64,000 nt of DNA from Nitrospirota bacterium (GCA_016215155.1 JACRLQ010000098.1:1-64000); one strand, 5' to 3'. Positions 1 through 9,015 are shown, numbered from the stretch's first letter. Notes: generated from the letters alone by a model not told the origin. A program made the numbers and translations.

Positions 1-1787
1 CCGGATATGTTTTCCGGCCTTTTTCTGGGCACTATCTTTGTCTGGGTGGGCGTCTCCGCATCGGTTTTTGCAGCCGTCTTGCCGGTGGAAAGGACCTGTT
101 CCTCCCTTGAACCGTCCCGATAAACAGTGACCCCCTTGCAGTTGAGCTTGTAGGCAAGCATATAGACATCCTCGACATCCTTGGCGGTCGCGTCATGCGG
201 GAAGTTCACTGTCTTTGAGACGGCGTTGTCAACATGGCTCTGGAACGCGGCCTGCATGGTCACATGTTCCATAGGGCTGATGTCATGGGCCGTAACGAAA
301 ACGGCCTTGACGTCTTCGGGGATATCGTCGAAATCATGGAGCGAGCCCTTCTCGGCTATCCTCTCCATAAGCTCCCTGGACCAGAAACCCCGCTCTTTCG
401 CGACCTTTTCGAAATAAGGATTGACCTCGATCATCTTCGTCCCTTCCATGACATTCCGCACGTAAGAGACCGCAAACAGGGGCTCGATCCCGGAGGAACA
501 GCCGGCGATGATAGAAAGGGTGCCGGTAGGCGCTATCGTCGTCACCGTGGCGTTTCTGAGCTTCATCTTGCCGTCATATATACTTCCCTTAAAATTGGGG
601 AACACTCCGCGCTCTTCGGCCAGGGCCCCCGAGGCATTTTTCGCCTCGGTGTTGATAAACTCCATGACCTCTTTCGCAAGTGTTATGGCCTTGTCCGAAC
701 TGTAGGGGATGCCCATCTCGATAAGCATGTCAGCCCAGCCCATAACGCCGAGACCTATCTTCCTGTTGGACTTCGTGGTCTCGTCGATCTTTTTTATCGG
801 GTATTTATTTACATCGATCACGTTGTCAAGAAAATGCACCGACTTCCAGACCGTCTTTTTGAGCTTCTGGTAGTCCACGGCGCCGTCTTTGACCATCCTG
901 GCGAGGTTTACGGAACCGAGGTTGCAGGATTCATAGGGCAGAAGCGGCTGCTCGCCGCAGGGGTTGGTGGATTCAATGCGGCCGATATGAGGGGTCGGAT
1001 TTTCGGCGTTTATCCTGTCTATAAAAACAATCCCCGGCTCCCCGTTTTTCCACGCGTGATTTACGATCAGGTTAAAGACATCGCGCGCCTTAAGGCTCTT
1101 TACGATCTTTTTGGTCCTCGGGTTCAGAAGATCATACTGAGTGTCCTCCGACACCGCCTGCATAAAACGGTCGGTTATCGCGACGGATATGTTGAAGTTA
1201 TTAAAACGCTGGTTGTCGTCTTTGGCGGTGATGAACTCCAGAATGTTCGGGTGGTCGACACTCAGTATGCCCATATTGGCGCCCCGCCTCGTGCCGCCCT
1301 GCTTCACGGCCTCTGTCGCGGTATCAAACACCGTCATGAAGGAGATCGGCCCTGACGATACGCCCTTTGTCGATCCGACTATGTCCCCGGCCGGCCTGAG
1401 GTTCGAGAAGCTGAAGCCGGTGCCTCCGCCTGATTTATGTATGATCGCCGTGCTCTTGACCGCGTCGAATATCGAATCCATCGAGTCCTCGATCGGAAGG
1501 ACAAAACAGGCGGAGAGCTGCCCGAGTTTCCTGCCGGCGTTCATAAGAGTGGGGCTGTTGGGAAGGAAATCAAGGCATGAGATCATGTTATAGAAATCTT
1601 CTTCGAGGAGCACTATCTCGGCCTCTGACTTGCCGTAGAGGAGGTCCGCGGAGGCCACGGCCCTTGCGACCCTCCTGAAAAGGGCCTCGACCGTCTCTAC
1701 TACCTTGCCCTCTTCGTTTTTCTTAAGATACCTCTTTTCAAGAACCTTCAATGAATTCGGCGTCAGATGCGTCGCGGCAACTCCCAT
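1..1787 (-). CDS. nrdJ: Adenosylcobalamin-dependent (class II) ribonucleotide reductase, 3' end outside window
   Basis: This enzyme reduces ribonucleotides to deoxyribonucleotides with a vitamin B12 radical, which works without oxygen. The reverse strand is open from about 1829 to the left edge, so the C-terminus is missing. Visible family signatures are [14 protein letters not shown], a stretch [13 protein letters not shown], the active-site block [21 protein letters not shown] and, near the edge, [21 protein letters not shown]. Two in-frame ATG starts exist, at 1829 and 1787. I prefer 1787: it follows GGGGGAG (short spacing), and the 1829 start would sit directly against a putative NrdR box. 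The gene stands alone, with repeats and then zapA upstream. Identity is secure; the start is uncertain. Confidence 0.95.
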   Translation of the reverse strand, partial: MGVAATHLTPNSLKVLEKRYLKKNEEGKVVETVEALFRRVARAVASADLLYGKSEAEIVLLEEDFYNMISCLDFLPNSPTLMNAGRKLGQLSACFVLPIEDSMDSIFDAVKSTAIIHKSGGGTGFSFSNLRPAGDIVGSTKGVSSGPISFMTVFDTATEAVKQGGTRRGANMGILSVDHPNILEFITAKDDNQRFNNFNISVAITDRFMQAVSEDTQYDLLNPRTKKIVKSLKARDVFNLIVNHAWKNGEPGIVFIDRINAENPTPHIGRIESTNPCGEQPLLPYESCNLGSVNLARMVKDGAVDYQKLKKTVWKSVHFLDNVIDVNKYPIKKIDETTKSNRKIGLGVMGWADMLIEMGIPYSSDKAITLAKEVMEFINTEAKNASGALAEERGVFPNFKGSIYDGKMKLRNATVTTIAPTGTLSIIAGCSSGIEPLFAVSYVRNVMEGTKMIEVNPYFEKVAKERGFWSRELMERIAEKGSLHDFDDIPEDVKAVFVTAHDISPMEHVTMQAAFQSHVDNAVSKTVNFPHDATAKDVEDVYMLAYKLNCKGVTVYRDGSREEQVLSTGKTAAKTDAETPTQTKIVPRKRPENIS

Positions 1788-1831
1788 AGTCTCCCCCGTC
1801 TGTTTTTTATTTGGATTTTTATTAGGCATAA

Positions 1832-1847
1832 TAACTACACATTGTGT
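1832..1847. promoter_or_regulatory. NrdR box, start-proximal
   Basis: The 16-mer TAACTACACATTGTGT agrees with the NrdR box consensus acaCwAtATaTwGtgt at about 12 of 16 positions, including the C-w-A and T-w-G cores. It sits just upstream of the class II reductase gene. NrdR is the ATP/dATP-sensing repressor of ribonucleotide reductase genes. It forms a pair with the box at 1863-1878. Confidence 0.7.
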
Positions 1848-1862
1848 TGAGATTTAATTAAA

Positions 1863-1878
1863 CCACAACATATTGTGT
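1863..1878. promoter_or_regulatory. NrdR box, start-distal
   Basis: The 16-mer CCACAACATATTGTGT matches the NrdR consensus at about 14 of 16 positions. Its register lies exactly 31 bp from the other box, about three helical turns, which is the paired arrangement usual for NrdR targets. Repression of the reductase by NrdR is inferred; no nrdR gene lies in the window. Confidence 0.75.
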
Positions 1879-1992
1879 ATGTCAAGCAAAATAAAAAGAG
1901 GCGGGAACCCATTGATTATTAATGATTTTAGTCATGCACAACGAGGTTGCAGCACAGGCAACGGCACTTTTCAGGACCGAAAATCCCTTTAG

Positions 1993-2132
1993 CAGGCTGT
2001 TGAAAACTCTTTATTTTGTCAGTTAGAGCCGTCATACTCGCGAAGGCGGGTATCCAAACGCCTTAGAAACAATGGATTCCCGTCTGCACGGGAATGACGA
2101 AAAATATCTGAAAACACTTTTTCAACAGCCTG
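1993..2132. repeat. MITE-like element, CAGGCTGTTGAAAA ends
   Basis: Perfect 14-bp terminal inverted repeats (CAGGCTGTTGAAAA at 1993-2006, complement at 2119-2132) enclose about 110 bp with no gene. Inside is the palindrome ATTCCCGT-CTGC-ACGGGAAT (2076-2095). A related right end and palindrome occur at 18347-18412. This fits a non-autonomous mobile repeat. Short reading frames across it are products of the repeat, not genes. Confidence 0.7.
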
Positions 2133-2256
2133 TTAGGCATCTGTTTACTATGTTTTGCACCGGGGGGACAAAGAAGATAATGTCATTGCCCGACCCTGGT
2201 CGCCTGCGGCGCCGCCAGAGGCGGGTAAACTTGATCGGGCAATCCAGAAAAAATGG

Positions 2257-2329
2257 ATTCTCCGGTCAAGCCGGAGAATGACGGACAGGTGTGTTTTTCT
2301 CGATACCAGTCCCGAAAGCTTTCGGGACT
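2257..2329. repeat. Two intergenic palindromes between zapA and the nrdJ promoter
   Basis: ATTCTCCGG-TCAAG-CCGGAGAAT (2257-2279) is followed by a perfect 22-bp palindrome, AGTCCCGAAAG-CTTTCGGGACT (2308-2329). The second lies just downstream of the zapA stop and could act as a terminator, but it has no clear T-run. The rest of 1880-2345 holds no recognisable gene. Confidence 0.5.
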
Positions 2330-2345
2330 TTGGCAGGTGATTTAA

Positions 2346-2612
2346 TCAGTCGAACAGGCCGGTCAGTACGTCAGCGCGCTCTTCTATGTTTTTGGCGATG
2401 GCGTTATGCTCTTCCCTGGTCCGGTAAAGTTCGTCGGCTATGTCCAAGGAGGCCAGGATGGCGGCCTTCAGGGGAGCGATCCCCGGTGAGGCGTTATATA
2501 CCTCCTTCATCCTGGTATCGACAAACATCGCCAGTTTTTTTATATGTTCTTCCGACGCGTCGCCCTTGATCGTATATTTCTGCCCGAGTATATTGACCTC
2601 AGTGCTTCCCAT
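2346..2612 (-). CDS. zapA: Cell division protein ZapA
   Basis: This 88-residue protein has the ZapA layout. An N-terminal beta domain (EVNILGQKYTIKGDASEEHI) is followed by MFVDTRMKEV and then a long helix. In the helix, ILASLDIADELYRTREEHNA is the usual ZapA region for coiled-coil tetramer formation. ZapA binds FtsZ polymers at midcell and stabilises the Z-ring. The start has GAGGTCC just upstream. It follows the ZapB-like gene by only seven bases, so the two are probably translated together. No 6S RNA, a frequent neighbour of zapA, could be recognised downstream. Confidence 0.9.
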   Translation of the reverse strand: MGSTEVNILGQKYTIKGDASEEHIKKLAMFVDTRMKEVYNASPGIAPLKAAILASLDIADELYRTREEHNAIAKNIEERADVLTGLFD

Positions 2613-2619
2613 ATGGACC

Positions 2620-2838
2620 TCAAACCTCTATGGTATCGAGTTCGTCCAGGAGCTCCTGGATCTGTCCCCCGATAGAGATCTTCTCCGATTTAAGGCCCTC
2701 TATCTCCATGTTCTTTTCGTTAAGCATGTTCTGAAGGTCTCTTATTTTGTTTTCGAGCTGGACCTTCTCCTCTTTCAATGCCTTAACTCTCTCGACAGCA
2801 GCGTTTATCTTCTCTTCCAGGTTCTTAAGTCTGTCCAC
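2620..2838 (-). CDS. ZapB-like coiled-coil protein
   Basis: This is a short, almost wholly coiled-coil protein (VDRLKNLEEKINAAVERVKALKEEK...), rich in Lys and Glu with heptad leucines and isoleucines, of ZapB type. I place the start at the GTG at 2838 because GGAGGG lies seven bases before it; this gives 72 residues, typical of ZapB. A longer frame reaches back to an ATG at 2940, but its extra 34 residues look non-coding. Position directly before zapA supports a role in Z-ring organisation. Sequence similarity alone is weak for coiled coils. Confidence 0.75.
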   Translation of the reverse strand: MDRLKNLEEKINAAVERVKALKEEKVQLENKIRDLQNMLNEKNMEIEGLKSEKISIGGQIQELLDELDTIEV

Positions 2839-2991
2839 TGGCAGGCCCTCCTTCTTTATTGTTGTCCGTTTACAGGTGGATCCGGCAACTGATCTCGATA
2901 TAACTTTGTGATCATCAAAAAGCGTCTCCCTGAACTCCATTTGATAAAATAACAGATGAAGGCGGACTATGTCTAGATATCGGCTTGAAGG

Positions 2992-3663
2992 CTACCAGTC
3001 AACCTTCAGAAGCTCGCCGAAGTCCTCAAGATGTCCGAACTCGTCCGAACTCCCCTTGTCCGCCCGTGAGCTCGAATATGATTTATACAGTATGTACCTT
3101 ATGCCGAACTGCCTTGCCGTTTTAAGAACAGCCTTGGTGTCGTCAATGAAGAGGGTTTTTTCCTTATCGAAGCCCAGAAGGCCCTGCGCCTTTTCCCAGA
3201 ATTCGACCCTCTCCTTCGGGTAGCCTATTTCGAACGAGGTTATCGCAGCGTCAAAATACCTGCCCAGTTCCGTCTTTTTAAATTTCAGGTCGAGCACCTT
3301 ATAATGGGCGTTCGTGACCAGAAAGACCTTCTTTTTATGCCGCCTCAGCACCTTAAGAAAATCCTCCACATGGGGATGGACCTCTATCAGGTGCCGTATC
3401 TGCTCCTTGAGCGCGGGGATGTCGAGGTCAACCTCCCTCGACCAGAAGTCGATGTCCGTCCAGTTAAGCGTCCCCTCGTGGGTCTTGTATTTCGCGAGCA
3501 GTTCTTCCTTCGCCCTGCCGAAGGTGATCTTCTTCAGTTCCGCATATTTTTCAGGCAGGAGGTGCTCCCAGAAGTAGTCGTCGAAATACTTGTCTAGTAT
3601 AGTCCCGTCCATGTCGAGGAGGACATATTTAATGTCTTTAAAGGGGATCCCTGAGTGGTCCAT
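2992..3663 (-). CDS. HAD-family hydrolase, probable GMP/IMP nucleotidase (YrfG-like)
   Basis: The 223-residue protein has all four haloacid dehalogenase motifs: LLDMDGTILD with the nucleophile Asp (about residue 17), LVTNAH (motif II), a lysine in YPKERVEFW (motif III) and LFIDDTKAV (motif IV). Overall arrangement and length resemble YrfG, which dephosphorylates GMP and IMP in the cytoplasm; the substrate is inferred from that likeness only. It lies 39 bp beyond hisB on the same strand and is probably co-transcribed with it. Confidence 0.75.
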   Translation of the reverse strand: MDHSGIPFKDIKYVLLDMDGTILDKYFDDYFWEHLLPEKYAELKKITFGRAKEELLAKYKTHEGTLNWTDIDFWSREVDLDIPALKEQIRHLIEVHPHVEDFLKVLRRHKKKVFLVTNAHYKVLDLKFKKTELGRYFDAAITSFEIGYPKERVEFWEKAQGLLGFDKEKTLFIDDTKAVLKTARQFGIRYILYKSYSSSRADKGSSDEFGHLEDFGELLKVDW

Positions 3664-3702
3664 AATGATGCTGCCGCCAGCGGTGAAATACCCCCTGACT
3701 TT

Positions 3703-4296
3703 TTACAGCCTGCCTTTTGTCGAAGGGACGCCCTTGACCCTCGGGTCGAGCGTGACGGCCTGCCTGAGCGCCCTGCCCAAGGCCTTAAACGATGCCTCGA
3801 TAATATGGTGGGTATTTCTTCCATAAGCGGAGTTGACATGAAGCGTAATGCCGGCGTTACTCACGAACCCGTGCATAAAGTCCTCTATGAGGTCGGGGTC
3901 GAAGCCCTTGAGCCTGCTTTTTTTGGGGAACTCGACTTTATAAACGAGGTAAGGCCTCCCGCTTATGTCAAGGCTGACCGACACAAGCGCCTCGTCCATC
4001 GGCACCGAGGCCTGTCCATATCTCGATATGCCTTTCATATCTCCGATCGCCTGCCTGAAAGACTTTCCAAGGGCTATGCCTACGTCCTCCACCGTATGGT
4101 GGTCGTCAATTTCAATATCGCCCTTTGCCTTTATATCAAGATCAAAAAGCCCGTGTTTTGCCATCAGTGACAACATGTGATCAAGAAACGGCACGGAGGT
4201 CTCTATCGAGTATTTCCCGGAACCATCGAGGTCCAGGGCTATTTTTATGTCGGTCTCTTTCGTCGTGCGTTTTGTCTTCGATCTTCTCATGCTCAC
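3703..4296 (-). CDS. hisB: Imidazoleglycerol-phosphate dehydratase
   Basis: HisB dehydrates imidazole glycerol phosphate in histidine synthesis. The 197-residue length is that of the monofunctional enzyme, without the HisB-N phosphatase of enterobacteria. The manganese-binding repeats are plain: HMLSLMAKHG, DIEIDDHHTVEDVGIALG, MDEALVSVSLDISGR and RNTHHIIEASFKALGRAL. It follows hisC by seven bases. No other his gene is present, so the pathway genes are split over the genome. Confidence 0.96.
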   Translation of the reverse strand: MSMRRSKTKRTTKETDIKIALDLDGSGKYSIETSVPFLDHMLSLMAKHGLFDLDIKAKGDIEIDDHHTVEDVGIALGKSFRQAIGDMKGISRYGQASVPMDEALVSVSLDISGRPYLVYKVEFPKKSRLKGFDPDLIEDFMHGFVSNAGITLHVNSAYGRNTHHIIEASFKALGRALRQAVTLDPRVKGVPSTKGRL

Positions 4297-4303
4297 CCCT
4301 GCC

Positions 4304-5338
4304 TTATTTACTTAAAATCTTTTTTAGCGCGGAAAAAAAGGCGGCGTTTTCCGCCCTGGTCCCTATAGTCACCCTGAGGCATCCCTTCACCACGTCATCG
4401 AGGTCCCTTACAAGTATCCCGGCCTTAAGGAGGCTGGCATAGACCCCGGCAGGGTCTTCGACTTTAAAGAGTATGAAATTGGCCTCAGACTGAAACACCG
4501 TCACCCCGGCCAAAGACGACATCTTCCCCAGCATCCGGTCCCTTTCCGCGACAACCCCTTTAATAAAGCCGCGCAGTTTTTTAGTGTCGCCGAGGGCCGC
4601 GACCGCCACCGCCTGTGAAAGTGAATTTACGTTAAAGGGAAGCCTGACCTTGTTCACCTCTTCGACGATCTCCGGATGGCCGATCATATAGCCGAGCCTG
4701 ATGGCGGCAAGCCCTATTTTACTGAGGGTCCTTAGGATGACCACGTTTTTGTAATCTTTAAGAAGCGGGAGGAATCCCCTTTCGCTCGAAAACGGCTGGT
4801 AGGCCTCGTCAATAACCACGATACCCTTTGAGGCCTCGACCACGGCAAGAATTCTTTCGGCGGAAAAACAGTTTCCCGTAGGATTATTCGGACTGCTCAA
4901 AAAGATAAGTTTAGGCCTGTGTTTTTTAATTGCAGCGAGCATATCGGCTGTATTTAAGTCGAAATTTTCATCGAGCCCGACGGGGACCTTATTTTCGCCC
5001 AGGGCCTGGGCTATTATCCCGTACATCGAGAAAGTGGGCACAGGGAAAAGCACCGGGCCTCCGAAGGCCGTGATGAGATAATATATCAGCTCATCAGAGC
5101 CGTTGCCCTGGAGAATGTTTGCGGGCTTAATCCCCAGCTGCCTTGAAAGAAGCTTCTTGAACTCATTGGCCTCAGGGTCAGGGTACCTGTTGGTGCTTAT
5201 CCTGCCCGCTGCCTTCAGTGCCCCGGAAATCCCGTAGGGGCTTTCATTGGCGTCGAGCTTTATCCTGCATGGGACCTCCTTCGCGTTATAGGCCCGGAGC
5301 CCGGCGACTTCTTTTTTGACCAGTTTTTTAATATTCAT
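4304..5338 (-). CDS. hisC: Histidinol-phosphate aminotransferase
   Basis: This is a class I/II PLP aminotransferase of 344 residues. It shows NILQGNGSDELIYYL, the nucleotide-site segment LSSPNNPTGN, VVIDEAYQPF, the PLP lysine in ILRTLSKIGLAAIRLGY and the C-terminal CLRVTIGTRAENAAF. It transfers an amino group from glutamate to imidazole acetol phosphate. Pairing with hisB seven bases downstream makes HisC more likely than a broad aromatic aminotransferase. The unknown gene at 5348 ends nine bases upstream, so all three may share one transcript. Confidence 0.93.
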   Translation of the reverse strand: MNIKKLVKKEVAGLRAYNAKEVPCRIKLDANESPYGISGALKAAGRISTNRYPDPEANEFKKLLSRQLGIKPANILQGNGSDELIYYLITAFGGPVLFPVPTFSMYGIIAQALGENKVPVGLDENFDLNTADMLAAIKKHRPKLIFLSSPNNPTGNCFSAERILAVVEASKGIVVIDEAYQPFSSERGFLPLLKDYKNVVILRTLSKIGLAAIRLGYMIGHPEIVEEVNKVRLPFNVNSLSQAVAVAALGDTKKLRGFIKGVVAERDRMLGKMSSLAGVTVFQSEANFILFKVEDPAGVYASLLKAGILVRDLDDVVKGCLRVTIGTRAENAAFFSALKKILSK

Positions 5339-5347
5339 AGGCCTGGA

Positions 5348-6004
5348 TCAGGCAGCGTTCGAGGCAGGGTCCATTATATATTTCATCCATATAAGGTTGA
5401 AGACGTCTCCGTAATCCTTGAGATAGCCCTCCATGGTCCCCTCCGGGTCCACATTTCTTTTGAACCTGATGAACTGCTTGTCAACATACCGGAGGACCTG
5501 GTCCTTCTGTTCGGAAGCGTACGGATAGACGCATCCGCTCATGACATAATGACCATCAAGTTTTAGGAGTCTTGTGGCAAAGATATCGCCTTTTTTAAGT
5601 CCCCTTGTAAGTGGCTTGTCCCTGAGAGGGAATTCACCGCCGCGCAGAAGGTCCCTGAGCTGCACTTTTTTGTCGAGCAATACGGAATCCACTTCATATA
5701 GACTAAGGACGGAACCCTTGATTTTATCGACGACCTCCGCGTCCCCGTCACCCGGACAGGGGTTGCGGTTGACATAGATGGAAAGGAACGATTCCTTCTC
5801 CTCGTTTGCCTTATAGTCGAAGATCAGCCAGTCCTCAAAATTTATGAAACCGAGTTCGAGGGCCACGCCCCCCATAAACTCATCCGGCTGCTGATCGTCC
5901 CAGAAATAATTGTAGGCAGTATCTATCGCCGCGGGGTGTGTCTCTCTCACATAGTTGAGGGCCCCCTGAAAGACCCTCGCCTTAATCTCCTCTTCCTTGC
6001 CCAT
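5348..6004 (-). CDS. Conserved hypothetical protein (218 aa)
   Basis: I do not recognise a named domain. The protein is soluble and acidic, with many aromatic residues (NYFWDDQQPDEFMGG, FEDWLIFDYKANEE) and no signal peptide or membrane segment. The start follows AGGAGAGGACTTTA. It is the first gene of a tight run with hisC and hisB, which gives no functional clue beyond co-expression. Composition matches its neighbours, so it looks like a vertically inherited gene. Confidence 0.8.
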   Translation of the reverse strand: MGKEEEIKARVFQGALNYVRETHPAAIDTAYNYFWDDQQPDEFMGGVALELGFINFEDWLIFDYKANEEKESFLSIYVNRNPCPGDGDAEVVDKIKGSVLSLYEVDSVLLDKKVQLRDLLRGGEFPLRDKPLTRGLKKGDIFATRLLKLDGHYVMSGCVYPYASEQKDQVLRYVDKQFIRFKRNVDPEGTMEGYLKDYGDVFNLIWMKYIMDPASNAA

Positions 6005-6116
6005 TAAAGTCCTCTCCTTTTGAGTCGTATGAACATCAAATTATAGCTTTTTGATTCTCATCAAGACAAACAGGTGAAAGCGTTTTGTCAAAGCCTCCCG
6101 GCATCCTTTGTTTTTT

Positions 6117-6470
6117 TTAATGTTCCATGCCGCCGAAGAACTGCCCTCCGGATTCCTGGCCCGCTATTTCGTCGAGCATGCTGTTTTTTACGGATTCCAG
6201 CCTCTCGACCGGGAGCTTAAGCCTCTTTGAAAGGTCCTCAAGAGTTACCCCTTTGGTGAAATGTTCTCCGGCCAAAATTATCTTGAGCGCGTCTTCGAGG
6301 ATGAGCCCCCTCAGCCCCTCGTCCTTTTCCTCCACCGCAGCCGCCGCCTCTTCAAACCCGAGGCCCCTGGACAGGCCTTCCCTGATCCTGTTGATCTCAA
6401 GCATATACTGCCTGTCCGCTTCCGACGTGAAGGCGTCATCCGGCAGGTCTTCATACCACGACTGGGCCAT
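6117..6470 (-). CDS. Conserved hypothetical protein (117 aa)
   Basis: A small acidic, mostly helical protein (LPDDAFTSEADRQYMLEINR near the start) ending in a glycine and phenylalanine-rich tail, GGQFFGGMEH. The segment GVTLEDLSKRLKLPVERLES could be a helix-turn-helix-like pair of helices, but I see no firm DNA-binding motif. It has an AAGGAGAAGTC ribosome site before its ATG. Function unknown. Confidence 0.7.
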   Translation of the reverse strand: MAQSWYEDLPDDAFTSEADRQYMLEINRIREGLSRGLGFEEAAAAVEEKDEGLRGLILEDALKIILAGEHFTKGVTLEDLSKRLKLPVERLESVKNSMLDEIAGQESGGQFFGGMEH

Positions 6471-6586
6471 GACTTCTCCTTATAATAATTATAGATTAAG
6501 ACAGCTCCCCTATAATAAGAGATTAAGCCGGCTAAAATCTTCAATTCCGGGGGTGTTTCATCTCCCCGAAAGTTGTTCGATCATTT

Positions 6587-7804
6587 TTATTCCGCTTTCA
6601 ACGCTTCTATAGGATCAAGCCTGGCGGCCCTGGCGGCGGGGTATACTCCAAATATTAGGCCGATGATGGCCGAAAAGAAGAAAGCCGCGGCTATTGCAGG
6701 AAACGAAAGGCTCATCGGCCAATGAGTAAAATATGAGCCTCCGAGGGACAGGACAACCCCCAGTAAAATCCCTGCAATCCCACCGCTTGCGCTAAGGACA
6801 AGAGATTCCACGACAAACTGAAGCAGGAGGTCTTTTTTCAGGGCGCCGACAGCCCTGCGAAGTCCTATCTCCCTCGTCCTTTCCTTTATCGAGATGAGCA
6901 TAATCGCAAGAATTCCTACACCCCCGACGAGAAGGGATATGCCGGCAACAGTGCTCAGAAGGTTAGTAAATGTCTGCGTAGTTTCTCTTTCACTTTTTAA
7001 TATCTCCGTTTGGCTCTGGATCGTAAAATCGTCAGGTTTGTCTTTCAGCCTATGCTTCTCCTTCAGTAAATCTCTTATCTCTGAGACAGCCTTCTCTATA
7101 TGGTCCGAGCTCTTTGCCTGGACGTAGATATTGTTGATATAGGTCAGGTTAAGAAGGCGTCTGAGGGCTGTATTAATCGGTATGTATATGACGTCGTCCT
7201 GATCCGCGCCAACAAGGTCGGTGCCCTTTTTATCGATAACGCCGATAATCTCGAATGAAACTTTGCCGATGCGGACACTTTCACCGACAGGGTTTCCGTC
7301 TCCAAAGAGATTTCTTGCCACAGTCTCTCCTATTACGGCAACCCGCTGGGAGGTCTTGTCCTCGTCATCCGTAAAGAACCGCCCTTTGCCGAGGCCGAGG
7401 TCCCTTACAGGGATGATCGTCTCCGTCGTTCCGATGACGCTTGTTGTCGTAGTTATGGCCCCATATTTGACCGGCATCTTTTTACCCTGTGCGGGGGCGG
7501 CTGCCATAACGTTCCGTGCCTCCTCTGTAATTGCTTTGGCGTCTTTCATGGTGAGTGTAGAGACGTTGCCGGTTTGCCGCTGCCTGCCGGCTATTGTCTT
7601 GACTTGCCCGGCAGTCACGATGACAAGGTCAGTGCCCATAGCTCGTATTTTAGAAAGCACCTGCTGCTGGGCTCCGTCACCAAGGGCCACCATAACAATG
7701 ACCGAGCAAATTCCGACGACTATTCCTGTCATCGCAAGGGCCGTCCTCAGCTTATGGCTGAAAAGGGCCTTTAATGCTATGCGCGTGCCCTTGACGAGTT
7801 TCAT
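6587..7804 (-). CDS. MacB-type ABC transporter permease (second of pair)
   Basis: The protein begins MKLVKGTRIALKALFSHKLR and has the MacB-family plan: one N-terminal membrane helix (MTGIVVGICSVIVMVALGDG), a large periplasmic domain of about 220 residues and three C-terminal helices. The ATG at 7804 overlaps the TAA of the preceding permease gene (TAATG), so translation is coupled. That makes it the right start; an upstream ATG would add 38 residues inside the other gene. The last periplasmic stretch is followed by ISIKERTREIGLRRAVGA, the cytoplasmic coupling segment. Two permeases with one ATPase suggest a heterodimer. Confidence 0.92.
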   Translation of the reverse strand: MKLVKGTRIALKALFSHKLRTALAMTGIVVGICSVIVMVALGDGAQQQVLSKIRAMGTDLVIVTAGQVKTIAGRQRQTGNVSTLTMKDAKAITEEARNVMAAAPAQGKKMPVKYGAITTTTSVIGTTETIIPVRDLGLGKGRFFTDDEDKTSQRVAVIGETVARNLFGDGNPVGESVRIGKVSFEIIGVIDKKGTDLVGADQDDVIYIPINTALRRLLNLTYINNIYVQAKSSDHIEKAVSEIRDLLKEKHRLKDKPDDFTIQSQTEILKSERETTQTFTNLLSTVAGISLLVGGVGILAIMLISIKERTREIGLRRAVGALKKDLLLQFVVESLVLSASGGIAGILLGVVLSLGGSYFTHWPMSLSFPAIAAAFFFSAIIGLIFGVYPAARAARLDPIEALKAE

Positions 7805-9015
7805 TATCCCTTTATGGCATCCACAGGGTCCATTGCGGCCGCTCGCCTGGCCGGTTGAAGCCCGGCTATCAGCCCGACTATCGTAGAAAACATGATGGCC
7901 AGCGCAAACGGCTCCCACGAAAGTACCACGGGCATTCTTTTAATCACTGCCAGGCCTTCCGAAATGATAAGGCCCATGACCGCGCCCGCAATTCCTCCCC
8001 CGATGGTCACGAACAGCGCTTCTCCAAGGAACTGTTTTTTTATGTCACCCGCAGTTGCGCCAAACGCACGCCTTATACCGATCTCCTTTTTTCGCTCATT
8101 AACAGAAATAAACATGATATTTGCAATAACGATGCCCCCGACCCCGAGCGAGATCAATGACAGCAGCGCCAGAAATGTTCCTAAAGTCCTCGACACCCCT
8201 TTGGCCATGTTTGCCATGGACATTGTATTGGTCACCCTGAAATCGTCTTCCTGGGGTGGAGTTATATGATGGCGTTCCTTCAGTATCGAGGTCACTGTCT
8301 TCGATACCTCATCGAGCCTTGAGGCATCATCGATATACATCCTGATCATCCCGATGTATGTGACGTTAAACAGCCTCTTCATGGCGGTCGTAAGAGGCAC
8401 CATTACCCTTCTGTCCATGTCCATTCCCATAGGACTTGTGCCCCGCCCGGTCAAGACCCCGATGACCTTGAAGTTCGTGTTATTGACTCTTATTGTCTCA
8501 CCAACCGGGTCCTGGTCCCCGAATAACTCGCGCACAACTGTCCGGCCAAGCATGCAGTTCTTAGACATGGAAGCGTTGTCCTCATCACTTATAAAATCAC
8601 CCTTCTCCGCATACCACTGCCAGGCGTCCGCGAATTCGGGGGTCGCTCCGACAACCGGCGCCGTTGAATTCCTGTTCCCATAAATTATGCTCTGTTCAAG
8701 GGTTATGGTAAAAGGCGAAAATGCTCTTATTCCCTTTATCGACTCCTTTATCGCAGTGGCGTCATCGAGTGTAAGAGTGGTCACCTTGTCATCGGGAGGT
8801 CCGAACATCTTACCCCCGCCAGCGGAAACCATGACCGCATTAGGTCCGAAGCTCTGGATGCTCTTTGTGATCTTCTTCTGCATACCCTTGCCTGCGGAGA
8901 CTATTACGGTAAGCGTGGCGATGCCGATGATAATACCCAGCATCATAAGGAACGCGCGCATCTTGTGCTTCGACAGGCCCCTCAAAGAAATACCCGCGAC
9001 TCTTGAAATAAGCAT
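7804..9015 (-). CDS. MacB-type ABC transporter permease (first of pair)
   Basis: This is a 403-residue permease with an N-terminal membrane helix (MRAFLMMLGIIIGIATLTVIV), a MacB-like periplasmic domain and three C-terminal helices ending in LIAGLQPARRAAAMDPVDAIKG. The coupling motif NERKKEIGIRRAFGAT is present. Its start touches the end of the ATPase gene, and its stop overlaps the next permease. In MacAB-TolC systems such a permease moves substrates from the periplasm to TolC rather than across the inner membrane; substrates may be peptides, lipoproteins, macrolides or siderophores. The substrate here cannot be told. Confidence 0.92.
   Translation of the reverse strand: MLISRVAGISLRGLSKHKMRAFLMMLGIIIGIATLTVIVSAGKGMQKKITKSIQSFGPNAVMVSAGGGKMFGPPDDKVTTLTLDDATAIKESIKGIRAFSPFTITLEQSIIYGNRNSTAPVVGATPEFADAWQWYAEKGDFISDEDNASMSKNCMLGRTVVRELFGDQDPVGETIRVNNTNFKVIGVLTGRGTSPMGMDMDRRVMVPLTTAMKRLFNVTYIGMIRMYIDDASRLDEVSKTVTSILKERHHITPPQEDDFRVTNTMSMANMAKGVSRTLGTFLALLSLISLGVGGIVIANIMFISVNERKKEIGIRRAFGATAGDIKKQFLGEALFVTIGGGIAGAVMGLIISEGLAVIKRMPVVLSWEPFALAIMFSTIVGLIAGLQPARRAAAMDPVDAIKG

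Noticed and set aside
234-1355. Long plus-strand frame of 373 codons
   Set aside because: It lies antisense to the ribonucleotide reductase, whose reverse-strand frame shows clear family motifs; the plus-strand product has none.
2072-2340. Small plus-strand frames near 2.1-2.3 kb
   Set aside because: They translate the MITE-like element and neighbouring palindromes (MDSRLHGNDE-type products), a known kind of false gene.
1880-2345. 6S RNA gene downstream of zapA
   Set aside because: The position is classical, but I could not find the long central bubble hairpin; only dispersed repeats are visible.
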